Below are positions 38,472 to 47,804 of a stretch of DNA of 64,000 bases, piece after piece. The translations under genes and the position numbers were made by a program. The DNA is from Aquipseudomonas alcaligenes (GTDB taxonomy: Bacteria > Pseudomonadota > Gammaproteobacteria > Pseudomonadales > Pseudomonadaceae): NCBI RefSeq assembly GCF_900156545.1, contig NZ_FTNW01000004.1:310001-374000 (forward strand), read 5' to 3'. The first letter of the stretch is position 1, and every line of letters begins with the position of its first letter. The notes below the pieces were generated by a model. The model was not told the origin of the DNA and made no database searches. It was given only the letters and a program-made list of their open reading frames with translations.

Positions 38472-38484
38472 GTAATAGAATAAC
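38472..38484. promoter_or_regulatory. Zur box between znuA and zur
   Basis: GTAATAGAATAAC matches the gammaproteobacterial Zur core GTTATANTATAAC at 10 of 12 defined positions and is itself a partial dyad. It lies 24 bases before the znuA start (minus strand) and 25 before zur, so one site could control both divergent units. Confidence 0.72.
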
Positions 38485-38509
38485 GTCTCTTCACCCGGAC
38501 GTCCCCGTC

Positions 38510-39010
38510 ATGTTCAAGCCCCTGACCCGCAACACGCCGCTCGCCTGCCTGCCTCATGACCATTCGCGTTGCGTGGCGTCGGCCCTGGCCGAGGCCGAGT
38601 CGCTGTGCGCGAAGCAGGGCACGCGCCTGACCGCACTGCGCAAGCGCGTGCTGGAACTGGTGTGGGCCAGTCACAAGCCACTGGGCGCCTACGACATCCT
38701 GGCAGTGCTGAGCGAGGAAGACGGCCGCCGCGCCGCCCCGCCCACCGTCTACCGGGCGTTGGACTTCCTGCTGGAGAACGGCCTGGTGCACCGCATTGCG
38801 TCGCTCAATGCCTTCATTGGCTGCATCCACCCGGGTGAGCTGCACCAGGGCCAGTTCCTCATCTGCAAGGCCTGTCATGCGGCCATCGAGCTGGAGCTGC
38901 CAAGCATCAGCGAGGCGATTGCCAGCGGCGCCCGCGCCGTAGGCTTTGCCGTCGAGAACCAGACGGTGGAAGTCGTAGGCCTGTGCGCCGGCTGCCAGGG
39001 GGTGGCATGA
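38510..39010 (+). CDS. zur: Zinc uptake regulator Zur (Fur family)
   Basis: A 166-residue Fur-family repressor. The winged-helix domain (about 20-105) contains [18 protein letters not shown] and [20 protein letters not shown], the DNA-recognition helix. The dimerisation domain has the structural zinc cysteines in [10 protein letters not shown] and LCAGCQG, and a regulatory histidine-rich segment [10 protein letters not shown]. With zinc bound it should repress znuA and its own znuCB unit. Its TGA overlaps the znuC ATG (ATGA, 39007-39010). In P. aeruginosa the gene was first called np20. Confidence 0.94.
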   Translation: MFKPLTRNTPLACLPHDHSRCVASALAEAESLCAKQGTRLTALRKRVLELVWASHKPLGAYDILAVLSEEDGRRAAPPTVYRALDFLLENGLVHRIASLNAFIGCIHPGELHQGQFLICKACHAAIELELPSISEAIASGARAVGFAVENQTVEVVGLCAGCQGVA

Positions 39011-39798
39011 ACGATGCGCTGATTCGCCTCGAGGGTGTCAGTGTCGGTTTCGCCGGCCAGGACGTGCTGCAGGATGTGCAATTGAGCCTGCGCGCCGGCG
39101 AAATCGTCACGCTGATCGGCCCCAACGGCGCCGGCAAGACCACCTTGGTGCGCACCGTACTCGGCCTGCTCAAGCCCGATCGCGGTAGCGTGCAGCGCAA
39201 GCCACGCCTGCGCATCGGTTACATGCCGCAGAAGCTGCATGTCGATCCGACCCTGCCGCTCTCGGTGCTGCGCTTCCTGCGCCTGGTGCCGGGTGTCGAC
39301 CGTAGCGCCGCAGCCGCCGCGCTGGCCGAAGTCGGCGCCAGCCAAGTGATCGACAGCCCGCTGCAGAGCATTTCCGGCGGCGAACTGCAGCGCGTGCTGC
39401 TGGCCCGCGCCCTGCTGCGCGAGCCCGAGCTGCTGGTGCTGGACGAGCCGGTACAGGGTGTCGACGTCGCCGGCCAGGCCGAGCTGTACCGCCTGATCAG
39501 CCAGTTGCGCGACCGTCATGGCTGCGGCGTGCTGATGGTCTCGCATGACCTGCATCTGGTGATGAGCGCCACCGACCAGGTAGTTTGCCTGAACCGCCAT
39601 GTGTGCTGCTCGGGTCACCCGGAACAGGTCAGCAACGATCCGGCCTTCGTCGAACTGTTCGGCCAGGACGCCAAGAGCCTGGCCGTCTACCACCATCACC
39701 ACGACCACAGCCACGACCTGCATGGCACTGTGGTCAGTGAACCCGGCCTGCGCATTCACGGCCCGGCCCATGTCCACGGCCCAGGGTGCAAGCACTGA
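39007..39798 (+). CDS. znuC: Zinc ABC transporter ATP-binding protein ZnuC
   Basis: A 263-residue ATPase of the zinc importer. It has Walker [10 protein letters not shown] (about 39), signature [16 protein letters not shown] (about 127), Walker [13 protein letters not shown] and the H-loop MVSHDLHLV. The C-terminal tail is histidine-rich ([12 protein letters not shown] and [13 protein letters not shown]), a common ZnuC feature that may bind or sense zinc. The start at ATG 39007 overlaps the zur stop, and the stop overlaps the znuB start (TGATG, 39796-39800), giving a tightly coupled zur-znuC-znuB unit. Confidence 0.95.
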   Translation: MNDALIRLEGVSVGFAGQDVLQDVQLSLRAGEIVTLIGPNGAGKTTLVRTVLGLLKPDRGSVQRKPRLRIGYMPQKLHVDPTLPLSVLRFLRLVPGVDRSAAAAALAEVGASQVIDSPLQSISGGELQRVLLARALLREPELLVLDEPVQGVDVAGQAELYRLISQLRDRHGCGVLMVSHDLHLVMSATDQVVCLNRHVCCSGHPEQVSNDPAFVELFGQDAKSLAVYHHHHDHSHDLHGTVVSEPGLRIHGPAHVHGPGCKH

Positions 39799-40586
39799 TG
39801 CCCGATTTCCTCCTCAACGCACTGCTCGCCGGCCTGGCCCTGGCTCTGGTCGCCGGCCCACTCGGCTCCTTCGTGGTGTGGCGGCGCATGGCCTACTTCG
39901 GCGACACCCTGTCGCACGCCGCCCTGCTCGGCGTGGCGCTGGGCTTCCTGCTCGACCTCAGCCCGACCCTGGCGGTGACCGCTGGCTGCCTGTTGCTGGC
40001 CGTGCTGCTGGTGACCCTGCAGCAGCGCCAGCCGCTGGCCTCCGACACCCTGTTGGGTATCCTGGCGCCGACCACCCTGTCCCTCGGCCTGGTGGTGCTG
40101 AGCTTTATGGACGAAGTGCGCATCGACCTGATGGCCTACCTGTTCGGCGACCTGCTGGCGGTGAGCCGCACCGATCTGGCCTGGATCCTCGGCGGCAGCG
40201 CACTGGTCCTGGCCCTGCTGCTGCCACTCTGGCGACGCCTGCTGGCAATCACCGTGCATGAGGAGCTGGCGCGGGTCGAGGGCCTGCCGGTGGCCTCCCT
40301 GCGCCTGGCGCTGATGCTGCTGATCGCGGTGGTGATAGCCGTGGCGATGAAGATAGTCGGGGTGCTGCTGATCACCTCGCTGCTGATCATTCCGGCCGCC
40401 GCCGCCCAGCGCCATGCACGCACGCCGGAACAGATGGCCATCGGCGCCAGTTTCCTCGGCATCCTCGCGGTAGCCGCGGGCTTGAGCCTCTCCTGGTTCC
40501 AGGACACACCCGCCGGGCCTTCTATCGTGGTATCAGCCGCAGCAATTTTCCTCGCAGGCTTTGCCCTGCCGCGCCGGGCCCGCTAG
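39798..40586 (+). CDS. znuB: Zinc ABC transporter permease ZnuB
   Basis: A 262-residue inner-membrane permease of the ABC-3 family with about eight to nine hydrophobic segments. Markers include FVVWRRMAYFGDTLSHAALLGVALG (N-terminal coupling region), APTTLSLGLVVLSFMDEVRIDLMAYLFGD and the C-terminal KIVGVLLITSLLIIPAAAAQ. The start at ATG 39798 is one base inside the znuC stop codon. It completes the ZnuABC system. The next gene begins 53 bases downstream on the same strand. Confidence 0.95.
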   Translation: MPDFLLNALLAGLALALVAGPLGSFVVWRRMAYFGDTLSHAALLGVALGFLLDLSPTLAVTAGCLLLAVLLVTLQQRQPLASDTLLGILAPTTLSLGLVVLSFMDEVRIDLMAYLFGDLLAVSRTDLAWILGGSALVLALLLPLWRRLLAITVHEELARVEGLPVASLRLALMLLIAVVIAVAMKIVGVLLITSLLIIPAAAAQRHARTPEQMAIGASFLGILAVAAGLSLSWFQDTPAGPSIVVSAAAIFLAGFALPRRAR

Positions 40587-40639
40587 GATTGGGCGTTTTT
40601 TGTCCAGCCCAAAACGAAACAGAACCAGCGGGTCACATA

Positions 40640-41602
40640 ATGAACAAGCCAAGCCATCGTTATCTCGCAGTGCTCACCCTGAGCCTGCTGTTGGGCGAAG
40701 CCCGCGCCGACTACCGGACAGTCGACGAGCTGGTGAAAGACTTCAACCAGGTGTCAGCGCAGATCGCCCGCGGCGAGCTGCAGGCCGCCGAAGCCGGCCT
40801 GGACACCCTGCGCCAGCGCACCGCGAACAACGATGTGCGCATCGGCCAGTATCAACGTGAGCTGGCCAACGCCTACCTGCAGCAGGGCCGCCAGCAACTG
40901 CAGGCCGGCGACAAGGCCGGCGCCGGCGCCACCCTGGCCAAGGGCGAGCGCCACCTGGCCGCCACCTCTCCGGCATTCCGCCAGCAGTACCAGGCCGTCG
41001 TCGCCGAGGGCGGCAGCGTCAAGCCGGCAGCGGCACCCGTCGTGGCAGCCAAGCCCCAGCCGGTGGCCAAGCCTGTCGAGGCGAAAGCCCCCGAGGAGCG
41101 CCGCGAGGATGTCGAGCGCCGCCTGCGCGAGGCCGAAGCGACCATCGCCAGGCAGGAGGCCGAACGCGCCCGCCAGCAGCAGCTGGCCGAGGAGAAAGCC
41201 GCCGCCGAGCGCGAGGCCGCTCAACAGGCTGCCGCCGCCCAGGCCAAGCCAGCACCGGCAGTGCTGGCCAAGGTCGAGGAGCCCAAGCCCGCCGTGGCCG
41301 CCGCGCCGCGTGCGCGCCTGATCGACCCGAACGCCGCCAGCAGCAGCGTGCCCCTGCCGATGCTCGACGCCAACGATCGCGACAGCCTGCGTGACTTGCT
41401 CGACCAGGTCGCCGCCGATGTGGTTGCCTTCGACTGCGCGGTACGCCTGGAAGTCCGCGCGGCCAAGGACTACCCCTTCGTCGCCGCACTGCTCACCGCT
41501 AGGATCAAGAAGCTCGATCCAGGCTTCTCACCGCAATTCTCACCCGTGCTCAAGCCGGATCAGGAGCCGCGCCTGGTGCTGAGCCCGCAAAGCAACGGCT
41601 GA
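40640..41602 (+). CDS. Exported alanine-rich coiled-coil protein downstream of znuB
   Basis: A 320-residue protein with a signal peptide (MNKPSHRYLAVLTLSLLLGEARA, then DYR). Residues 25-125 are helical and TPR-like (QIARGELQAAEAGLDTLRQR, DVRIGQYQRELANAYLQQGR). A Pro/Ala linker is followed by a long Glu/Arg/Ala coiled coil at about 160-230 (EERREDVERRLREAEATIAR). The last 85 residues are a folded-looking tail. By position after znuB it corresponds to the P. aeruginosa PA5502 locus, a protein of unknown role. Co-transcription with zur-znuCB is plausible (53-base gap, no terminator between). Start ATG 40640 is chosen for the signal peptide; upstream codons would precede it with an unrelated tail. 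Confidence 0.8.
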   Translation: MNKPSHRYLAVLTLSLLLGEARADYRTVDELVKDFNQVSAQIARGELQAAEAGLDTLRQRTANNDVRIGQYQRELANAYLQQGRQQLQAGDKAGAGATLAKGERHLAATSPAFRQQYQAVVAEGGSVKPAAAPVVAAKPQPVAKPVEAKAPEERREDVERRLREAEATIARQEAERARQQQLAEEKAAAEREAAQQAAAAQAKPAPAVLAKVEEPKPAVAAAPRARLIDPNAASSSVPLPMLDANDRDSLRDLLDQVAADVVAFDCAVRLEVRAAKDYPFVAALLTARIKKLDPGFSPQFSPVLKPDQEPRLVLSPQSNG

Positions 41603-41620
41603 ACCCGGCAGCAAGACAGT

Positions 41621-41673
41621 GCAGGGCGGGTGCGCCCCGCGCGGGGTAGACCCGCGGGGTACACCCGCCCTGC
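41621..41673. repeat. Long perfect inverted repeat (Pseudomonas dispersed element type)
   Basis: GCAGGGCGGGTG (41621-41632) and CACCCGCCCTGC (41662-41673) are perfect inverted copies. The interior also has CCCCGCG/CGGGG symmetry. The motif, ending GTACACCCGCCCT, resembles a dispersed intergenic element common in Pseudomonas. It lies after the 40640 gene and may serve as its transcript end or as an mRNA stabiliser. The remaining bases to metN (41674-41838) are AT-richer and probably hold the metNIQ promoter, which I could not place. Confidence 0.7.
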
Positions 41674-41838
41674 TTGCTTATACCTTTCTGATAGCAATTC
41701 AGGCCAATAAAGACTAAGACCGCATAAACAAAGCGGCTAAAATGCCCGCCTTTCGGCCAACCGCCTACGCTTGCTGAAATCGCCGGCACCACCTACCTGC
41801 CGGCAGACAGCCTTCAACGTACCCACAAGGTTCGCTCC

Positions 41839-42846
41839 GTGATCGAGTTTCACCACGTCCAGAAGACCTATCGGGTCTCCGGGCGGGACGTTCCCGCCCT
41901 GCAGTCCACCGACCTGCGCATCGAGCAGGGTCAGGTATTCGGCCTGATCGGCCATTCCGGCGCCGGCAAGAGCACCCTGCTGCGCCTGATCAACCGCCTC
42001 GAGGAGCCCTCGGCCGGCCGCATCCTGGTCGCTGGCGAGGACGTCACCGCCCTCGATGCCGACGGTCTGCGCCGCTTCCGCCGCCAGGTCGGGATGATCT
42101 TTCAGCACTTCAATCTGCTGTCCTCGAAGACCGTCGCCGCCAACGTAGCCATGCCGCTGGAGCTGGCCGGCGAGCTGAGCCGCCAGCAGATCACCCAGCG
42201 CGTCGCCGAACTGCTGGCCCGCGTCGGCCTCAGCGAGCATGCCAACAAGTACCCGGCGCAGCTCTCCGGTGGCCAGAAGCAGCGCGTCGGCATCGCCCGC
42301 GCACTGTCGACCAACCCGAAGATCCTGCTGTGCGACGAGGCTACCAGCGCGCTGGACCCGCAGACCACCGCGCAGGTGCTGCAGCTGCTGGCCGAGATCA
42401 ACCGCGAGCTGGGCCTGACCATCGTCCTCATCACCCACGAGATGGATGTGATCCGTCGCGTCTGCGACCAGGTGGCGGTGATGGACGGCGGCGTCATAGT
42501 CGAGCAGGGCCCGGTGGCGCAGGTGTTCCTCCACCCGCAGCACCCGACCACCCGGCGCTTCGTCCAGGAGGACGAGCAGGTCGACGAGAACGAGCAGCGC
42601 GACGACTTCGCACATGTCAGCGGCAAGATCCTGCGCCTGACCTTCCAGGGCGAGGCCACCTACGCGCCGCTGCTCGGCACCGTGGCGCGCGAGACCGGGG
42701 TGGACTACAGCATCCTGGCCGGGCGCATCGACCGCATCAAGGACACCCCCTACGGCCAGCTGACCCTGGCCCTGACCGGCGGCGACATCGAGGCCGCGCT
42801 GGCGCGCTTCCAGGCCGCCGACGTGCATCTGGAGGTGCTGAGATGA
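41839..42846 (+). CDS. metN: Methionine ABC transporter ATP-binding protein MetN
   Basis: A 335-residue ATPase of the methionine importer. It has Walker [10 protein letters not shown] (about 38), Q-loop [13 protein letters not shown], signature [15 protein letters not shown] (about 140), Walker [14 protein letters not shown] and the H-loop ITHEMDV. The C-terminal NIL domain (about 260-335) is where methionine binds to cause transinhibition in E. coli MetN. The start is GTG 41839, with AAGG eight bases upstream. The stop overlaps the metI ATG (ATGA, 42843-42846). Confidence 0.95.
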   Translation: MIEFHHVQKTYRVSGRDVPALQSTDLRIEQGQVFGLIGHSGAGKSTLLRLINRLEEPSAGRILVAGEDVTALDADGLRRFRRQVGMIFQHFNLLSSKTVAANVAMPLELAGELSRQQITQRVAELLARVGLSEHANKYPAQLSGGQKQRVGIARALSTNPKILLCDEATSALDPQTTAQVLQLLAEINRELGLTIVLITHEMDVIRRVCDQVAVMDGGVIVEQGPVAQVFLHPQHPTTRRFVQEDEQVDENEQRDDFAHVSGKILRLTFQGEATYAPLLGTVARETGVDYSILAGRIDRIKDTPYGQLTLALTGGDIEAALARFQAADVHLEVLR

Positions 42847-43523
42847 TCGAGTCCCTGCTGACCCGCTGGCTGCCCAATGTCGACTGGCAGGAGATCGGCT
42901 ACGCCAGCCTCGACACCCTCAACATGCTCGGCGGCGCCACCCTGTTCACCGTGCTGCTCGGCCTGCCGCTGGGCGTGCTGCTGTTCCTCACCGGCCCGCG
43001 GCAGATGTTCGAGCAGCGCGCGCTGTATGCCGTATTGTCGCTGGTGGTGAACGTGTTGCGCTCGGTGCCGTTCGTGATCCTGCTGATCCTGATGATCCCG
43101 CTGACCGTACTGATCACCGGCACCTCACTGGGCGTCGCCGGCGCCATCCCGCCGCTGGTGGTGGGCGCCACGCCGTTCTTCGCGCGCCTGGTGGAGACCG
43201 CCTTGAGAGAGGTGGATCGCGGCATCATCGAGGCGACCCAGGCGATGGGCGCCAGCACCCTGCAGATCATCTTCCGTGCCCTGCTGCCGGAAGCGCTGCC
43301 GGGGCTGATCGCGGCCACCACCGTGACCGCCATCACCCTGGTGTCCTACACCGCGATGAGCGGCCTGATCGGCGGCGGCGGCCTCGGCGACCTGGCCGTG
43401 CGCTACGGCTACCAGCGCTACCAGCCGGACGTGATGGCGGTCACCGTCATCCTCCTGCTGATCCTGGTGCAGGTGCTGCAGATGGTCGGCGACAGGCTGG
43501 TCATCCACTTCTCGCGCAAGTAA
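42843..43523 (+). CDS. metI: Methionine ABC transporter permease MetI
   Basis: A 226-residue permease with about five membrane segments. The family motif around the ATPase-coupling loop, [36 protein letters not shown], spans about residues 119-154. Other markers are [18 protein letters not shown] and [20 protein letters not shown] near the C-terminus. The ATG is within the metN stop overlap. MetQ follows 77 bases later. Confidence 0.95.
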   Translation: MIESLLTRWLPNVDWQEIGYASLDTLNMLGGATLFTVLLGLPLGVLLFLTGPRQMFEQRALYAVLSLVVNVLRSVPFVILLILMIPLTVLITGTSLGVAGAIPPLVVGATPFFARLVETALREVDRGIIEATQAMGASTLQIIFRALLPEALPGLIAATTVTAITLVSYTAMSGLIGGGGLGDLAVRYGYQRYQPDVMAVTVILLLILVQVLQMVGDRLVIHFSRK

Positions 43524-43600
43524 ACGATTTCGCCACACCTAGAACAGCGGGCGACCGGCCACCCGTCGGACCCCGCGCCATATCCCACAAGGAGCTGAAC

Positions 43601-44380
43601 ATGAAGAAACTGCTGACTGCCCTGGCCGCCGCTGCGGCCCTCACCTCCGCCGCCGCACACGCTGGCGAGATCAGCGTCGCGGCCACCGCCGTGCCGCACG
43701 CGGAGCTGCTCGAATTCGTCAAACCGGCCCTGGCCAAAGAGGGCGTCGAGCTGAAGATCAAGGTCTTCACCGACTACGTACAGCCCAACGTGCAGGTCGC
43801 CGAAGGCCGCCTGGACGCCAACTTCTTCCAGCACCAGCCGTATCTGGACGAGTTCAACGCCTCGCGTGGCACCGCCCTGGTGAGCATCGCCGGCGTGCAC
43901 GTCGAGCCCTTCGGCGCCTACTCGAGCAAGATCAAGAAGCTCGACGAGCTGAGCGAAGGCGCCCAGTTAGTGATCCCCAACGACGCCACCAACGGCGGCC
44001 GCGCCCTGCTGCTGCTGCAGAAGGCCGGTGTGATCAAGCTGAAGGACGGCGCCGGCATCACCGCCACCGTCAAGGACATCGCCGAGAACCCGAAGGGCAT
44101 CAAGGTGCGTGAACTGGAAGCGGCCACCCTGCCGCGCGTGCTGGCCCAGGTCGACCTGGCCCTGATCAACACCAACTACGCTCTGGAAGCCGGCCTCAAC
44201 CCGACCAAGGACGCCCTGGTGATCGAAGGCGCCGACTCGCCCTACGTCAACATTCTGGTGACCACCGCCGAGAAGAAGGACAACGCCGATCTGCAGAAGC
44301 TGGCCAAGGCCCTGCACACTCCGGAAGTGAAGAAGTTCATCGCCGACCAGTACAAGGGTGCCGTGGTTCCGGCGTTCTGA
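43601..44380 (+). CDS. metQ: Methionine-binding protein MetQ (NlpA family)
   Basis: A 259-residue solute-binding protein of the NlpA/MetQ family. Markers are AATAVPHAELLEFVKPAL, the FTDYVQPNVQVAEGRLDANF block, FFQHQPYLDEF, and PNDATNGGRALLLLQKAGVI, all in ligand-site regions. The signal peptide MKKLLTALAAAAALTSAAAH ends AHA-GEIS with no lipobox cysteine, so it is predicted to be a soluble periplasmic protein rather than a lipoprotein like E. coli MetQ. ATG 43601 has AAGGAG upstream. A terminator follows 20 bases after the stop. Confidence 0.94.
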   Translation: MKKLLTALAAAAALTSAAAHAGEISVAATAVPHAELLEFVKPALAKEGVELKIKVFTDYVQPNVQVAEGRLDANFFQHQPYLDEFNASRGTALVSIAGVHVEPFGAYSSKIKKLDELSEGAQLVIPNDATNGGRALLLLQKAGVIKLKDGAGITATVKDIAENPKGIKVRELEAATLPRVLAQVDLALINTNYALEAGLNPTKDALVIEGADSPYVNILVTTAEKKDNADLQKLAKALHTPEVKKFIADQYKGAVVPAF

Positions 44381-44400
44381 TCGCGTCAGCTGCCAAAGAA

Positions 44401-44427
44401 AGGCCCGCTCATCGAGCGGGCTTTTTT
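44401..44427. terminator. Rho-independent terminator after metQ, probably bidirectional
   Basis: GCCCGCTC (44403-44410) and GAGCGGGC (44414-44421) form a perfect stem with a three-base loop, followed by T6. A-rich bases on the left side give a T-run on the other strand, so it could also end the convergent gene whose stop lies at 44427-44429. Confidence 0.9.
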
Positions 44428-45104
44428 CATTCCGCCTGGCGCCAGAGCCAGACCGCCAGCCAGAAGAACCAGAGCAGGGCTAGCAGCGAGGCGGGCATGC
44501 TCCAGTTCATCGCCCGTTCGGAGAAGCCATCGTGGCCCTGCAGCAACGCAGCCAGCAGATTGGCACCACCCGCCAGCAGCACACCGAGCGCCAGGCCACG
44601 TGGCGCCGGGCGGCTCAGCCACAGCGCCGGCGCATACAGCAGCAGACTGATGGCGAAGCCCAGGCCGAACAGCGCGGCCAGGCCCGCTTCGATCTGCCGC
44701 ACGCCAAAAGTGGCGGCGAACAGCTGGCTCCTGAGTGGCTCCTCGGCGTGCGCCCACTGGTCGACCATCAACTTCAGCGCCACACCATCCACCGCTTGCA
44801 GGGCAAAAGCCAGGGCCAGGCTGGCCAGGGCGCAGGCCGCGCCGAACAACGCCCAGACCCCGGACTTGCCGGCGCGCAGGCGCCAGCTCAGCGCCAGCAG
44901 GGCGAGTACCCCGAGCAAAACGCCCAGCAGCTGGATCAGATGACTGGCCAGCCAATGGTGGTCGGCGGCGTATTCGGCAAAGGCCGCGGCGGCATCCCAG
45001 GGCGCTGCCTGCATCGGGTGCAGCGAGGTACCCAGCGTCAGCAACAAGGCGCCGCAAAAGGCGGCGCCGGCCCCCAGGCGCGAACAGTAGCGGGTATCGA
45101 TCAT
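44427..45104 (-). CDS. Multi-pass membrane protein of unknown function
   Basis: A 225-residue protein with six hydrophobic segments spread through it (about residues 11-32, 52-75, 84-104, 134-158, 168-190 and 200-222). The loop after segment three reads LKLMVDQWAHAEEPLRSQLF. An N-terminal SLHPMQAAPWDAAAAFAEYAADHHW suggests a periplasmic helix with histidines. The arrangement recalls DUF4386-like integral membrane proteins, but I cannot assign a family securely. It is 25 bases downstream of the SCO gene on the same strand, so it may belong to the oxidase-assembly operon. Confidence 0.7.
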   Translation of the reverse strand: MIDTRYCSRLGAGAAFCGALLLTLGTSLHPMQAAPWDAAAAFAEYAADHHWLASHLIQLLGVLLGVLALLALSWRLRAGKSGVWALFGAACALASLALAFALQAVDGVALKLMVDQWAHAEEPLRSQLFAATFGVRQIEAGLAALFGLGFAISLLLYAPALWLSRPAPRGLALGVLLAGGANLLAALLQGHDGFSERAMNWSMPASLLALLWFFWLAVWLWRQAE

Positions 45105-45129
45105 CTGCGCCCTCCCTGGCGCGCTGTCC

Positions 45130-45768
45130 TCAGCCGTCGCTGAGCAGCAACTGTGGCAACTGCGCGGCCAGCTTGTCGTTGTTCAGCGGCGCACGGATGA
45201 AACCACGCTGGCGGCCATCCGGACCGATGATGACCAGGTTGCCGCTGTGGTCGACGGTGTAGTTTTCCTTGCTGGTATCCGCAGGAATGAAGGGGATGCT
45301 GACGGCGCTGGCGAGCTTCTGGATGTCGGCCTGGGCACCGGTCAGCCCCTGGAACCCGGCATCGAAGAAGCCCAGGTATTTCTTCAGCTGCTCGGGGGTG
45401 TCGCGGTGCGGGTCAACCGTCACCAGCACCACGCGCAGCTTGTCCTTGGTCTCGGCGGGCAGCATGCCCTGCAGCTGACGCAGCTGCGCCAGGGTCGCCG
45501 GGCAGATGTCCGGGCAGAAGGTGTAGCCGAAGAACAGCAGGCTCCACTTGTCCTTGAGCTGATCGAGCTGCACCGGCTGGCCGTCCTGGTCGGTCAGCGC
45601 CAGGCCCGGCAGGCTGCGGCTCTGCGGCAGCAGTACGATACCGGCATCGAGCATCGCCACCTTGTCGGTGCCGTCGCCCTTGCTGTTCAGCACCTTGTTG
45701 ACGGTAAGCCCCAGCACCAGGGCGACGAAGGCGGCGAGGACAATGACGGTCTTGTGGGTACGGCTCAT
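45130..45768 (-). CDS. senC: SCO1/SenC-type copper chaperone
   Basis: A 212-residue membrane-anchored thioredoxin-fold protein that delivers copper to the CuA site of cytochrome oxidase subunit II. It has one membrane segment at about 8-25, then LPGLALTDQDGQPVQLDQL. The copper ligands are the CPDIC pair (FFGYTFCPDICPATLAQL, about 82-86) and a His near residue 173 (YTVDHSGNLVIIG). It belongs to the run of assembly genes ctaB, ctaA and surf1 on the same strand. Confidence 0.93.
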   Translation of the reverse strand: MSRTHKTVIVLAAFVALVLGLTVNKVLNSKGDGTDKVAMLDAGIVLLPQSRSLPGLALTDQDGQPVQLDQLKDKWSLLFFGYTFCPDICPATLAQLRQLQGMLPAETKDKLRVVLVTVDPHRDTPEQLKKYLGFFDAGFQGLTGAQADIQKLASAVSIPFIPADTSKENYTVDHSGNLVIIGPDGRQRGFIRAPLNNDKLAAQLPQLLLSDG

Positions 45769-45792
45769 GAAATCTCTCTTGGGTTCGGCGCG

Positions 45793-46692
45793 CTACACGT
45801 TGAGCAGCAGGTAGTGGTCGACGAGCAGGGCGATGAACAGCAGGAACAGGTACCAGATACTGTACTTGAAGGTGTTGATCGCCGCGTGCGGTCGGCTGTC
45901 ACGGTACAGCACCCAGGCCCAGAACATGAAGCGCCCGCCGAGCAGCAGTGCAGCCACGAGATAGAGCGGCCCGCTCATGTGAATGGCGTAGGGCAGCAGG
46001 GTCACGGCGAGCATCGCCGCGGTGTACAGCAGGATGTGTACCTTGGTGTAGTGCTCACCATGGGTCACCGGCAGCATGGGGATGTCAGCCTTGGCGTATT
46101 CCTCCTTGCGGTGGATGGCCAAGGCCCAGAAGTGCGGCGGCGTCCAGGCGAAGATGATCAGCACCAGCAGCAGCGGCTCGGCGCTCAGGTGCCCGGTGGC
46201 GGCGACCCAGCCGAGCAGCGGCGGCGCGGCGCCAGCCAGGCCGCCGATGACGATGTTCTGCGGCGTGGCACGCTTGAGGAAGCCGGTATAGAGCACCGCA
46301 TAGCCGAGCAGCGAGGCCAGGGTCAGCCAGGCAGTCAGCTCGTTGGTGAAGGCCAGCAACAGCGCCTGGCCGGCCACCGCCAGGAGCAGGGCGAAGCCCA
46401 GCGCCGCCGGCACCGTGACCCGCCCGGCGGTGACCGGGCGCTTGTGGGTGCGCGCCATGATCGAGTCGATGCGCCGGTCCACCACATGGTTGACCGCCGC
46501 CGCGGCACCGGCACACAGGCCGATGCCGAGGTTGCCGAACACCAGCACGGTCCAGGGCACGCCGGCGCGGGTGGCGAGGAACATGCCGACCAGTGAGGTG
46601 ATCAGCATCAGCAGTACCACCTTCGGCTTGGTCAGCTCCAGATAGTCGCGCCAGCTGGCGGCTTCGGAGTGGGCTCGCAGCACAGTAGCCAT
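45793..46692 (-). CDS. cyoE: Heme O synthase (protoheme IX farnesyltransferase)
   Basis: A 299-residue UbiA-family prenyltransferase that farnesylates heme B to heme O, the precursor of heme A for the oxidase. The first Asp-rich motif is [20 protein letters not shown] (about 68-87) and the conserved aromatic loop is [20 protein letters not shown] (about 185). About eight to nine membrane segments are visible. It lies between the SCO gene (24 bases downstream) and ctaA (14 bases upstream). The synonym ctaB is used in oxidase clusters like this. Confidence 0.95.
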   Translation of the reverse strand: MATVLRAHSEAASWRDYLELTKPKVVLLMLITSLVGMFLATRAGVPWTVLVFGNLGIGLCAGAAAAVNHVVDRRIDSIMARTHKRPVTAGRVTVPAALGFALLLAVAGQALLLAFTNELTAWLTLASLLGYAVLYTGFLKRATPQNIVIGGLAGAAPPLLGWVAATGHLSAEPLLLVLIIFAWTPPHFWALAIHRKEEYAKADIPMLPVTHGEHYTKVHILLYTAAMLAVTLLPYAIHMSGPLYLVAALLLGGRFMFWAWVLYRDSRPHAAINTFKYSIWYLFLLFIALLVDHYLLLNV

Positions 46693-46706
46693 GGCATCTC
46701 TCCTTC

Positions 46707-47765
46707 TTATTTACCCAGCGGGGCGAAGCGGGTGGCGGCCAGATCGGCCGGCTCCCGGCTATGCGCCGCCAGGGGATGCGCCCGCAGGCGATAGTTGATC
46801 AGCACCAGCACCAGCAGCAGCGCGGCGCCGCCGGCGTTATGCGCCACCGCCACCGCCAGCGGCAGGTGCAGCAGCACGTTGCTCACGCCCAGGCTGACCT
46901 GCACGGCCAGGGCCAGCAGCAGCAGGCCGGCCAGCCGGGCGAGGCCGGCGGCACGCAGGCGCCAGGCCAGCAGCAGCAGGACCAGGCTGAGCACCAGCGC
47001 GCCGAGGCGGTGGGTCATGTGGATGGCGGTGCGTGCATCGCTGTCGAGTTGGCCACCGAGGTAGTTGGGGCCGATGTGCTGGGTCAGGTGGAAGCCGTTG
47101 GCGAAGTCCATCGCCGGCCACCACTCGCCATGACAGGTCGGCAGGTCGACGCAGGCAACCGCCGCATAGTTGGAGCTGACCCAGCCGCCCAGGGCGATCT
47201 GGCCCACGGCCAGAAGCAGGGCCAGACCCGCCAGCGCCCGCAACCGCCGCGACACCGCCGGCAGGACCGGCAACGCAGCGGACAGGCGCAGGCACAGAAG
47301 GAAGAGCAGCGACAGGGTGGCGAAACCGCCGAGCAGGTGTGCGGTGACCACCTGCGGCCAGAGCTGCAGGGTCACGGTCCACATGCCGAAGGCAGCCTGG
47401 GCGATCACCACGCCAAGCAGCAGCAGCGGCAGCTTCAGTGGCTGGCCATCCAGGCCGCGACGACGCAGGGCCTGCACGGCCAGGCCGAGGATGACCAGGC
47501 CGAGGCTGCCGGCGAAGTAGCGGTGGATCATCTCGTTCCAGCCCTTCTCCACCTCCACCGGCGCCTCGGGGAAGCGCGCCTCGGCAACGGCCTGCTTGTG
47601 CTCGCTCATCGGTACGCCGATGAAGCCATAGCAACCGGGCCAGTCCGGGCAACCAAGGCCGGCGTGGGTCAGCCGGGTGTAAGCGCCGAGCAGCACCACG
47701 ACCACCGCCAGGGCGGTGGCGAACAGGGCCAGGCGATAGCCGGGCAGGGTCTTGCGTTCACTCAT
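46707..47765 (-). CDS. ctaA: Heme A synthase
   Basis: A 352-residue membrane enzyme converting heme O to heme A. It has eight hydrophobic segments. The first extracytoplasmic loop region reads [20 protein letters not shown], and the heme-ligand histidine pairs are likely in [43 protein letters not shown] and [12 protein letters not shown] Cys pair ([13 protein letters not shown]) sits in the third loop, as in related synthases. It is 39 bases downstream of the 47805 gene and directly precedes cyoE. Confidence 0.94.
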   Translation of the reverse strand: MSERKTLPGYRLALFATALAVVVVLLGAYTRLTHAGLGCPDWPGCYGFIGVPMSEHKQAVAEARFPEAPVEVEKGWNEMIHRYFAGSLGLVILGLAVQALRRRGLDGQPLKLPLLLLGVVIAQAAFGMWTVTLQLWPQVVTAHLLGGFATLSLLFLLCLRLSAALPVLPAVSRRLRALAGLALLLAVGQIALGGWVSSNYAAVACVDLPTCHGEWWPAMDFANGFHLTQHIGPNYLGGQLDSDARTAIHMTHRLGALVLSLVLLLLAWRLRAAGLARLAGLLLLALAVQVSLGVSNVLLHLPLAVAVAHNAGGAALLLVLVLINYRLRAHPLAAHSREPADLAATRFAPLGK

Positions 47766-47804
47766 CCGGGGCCTCTCTTGTTGTTGTGCTGGCCATGGTG
47801 GGGG

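Noticed and set aside
40587..40639. Hairpin TTGGGC/GCCCAA with an internal T-run after znuB
   Set aside because: The T-run lies in the loop rather than after the stem, so it is not a normal terminator.
41674..41838. A methionine riboswitch or MetJ box before metNIQ
   Set aside because: No S-box or SAM-riboswitch-like helices and no AGACGTCT-type repeats were visible in the leader. Pseudomonas is not known to use MetJ.
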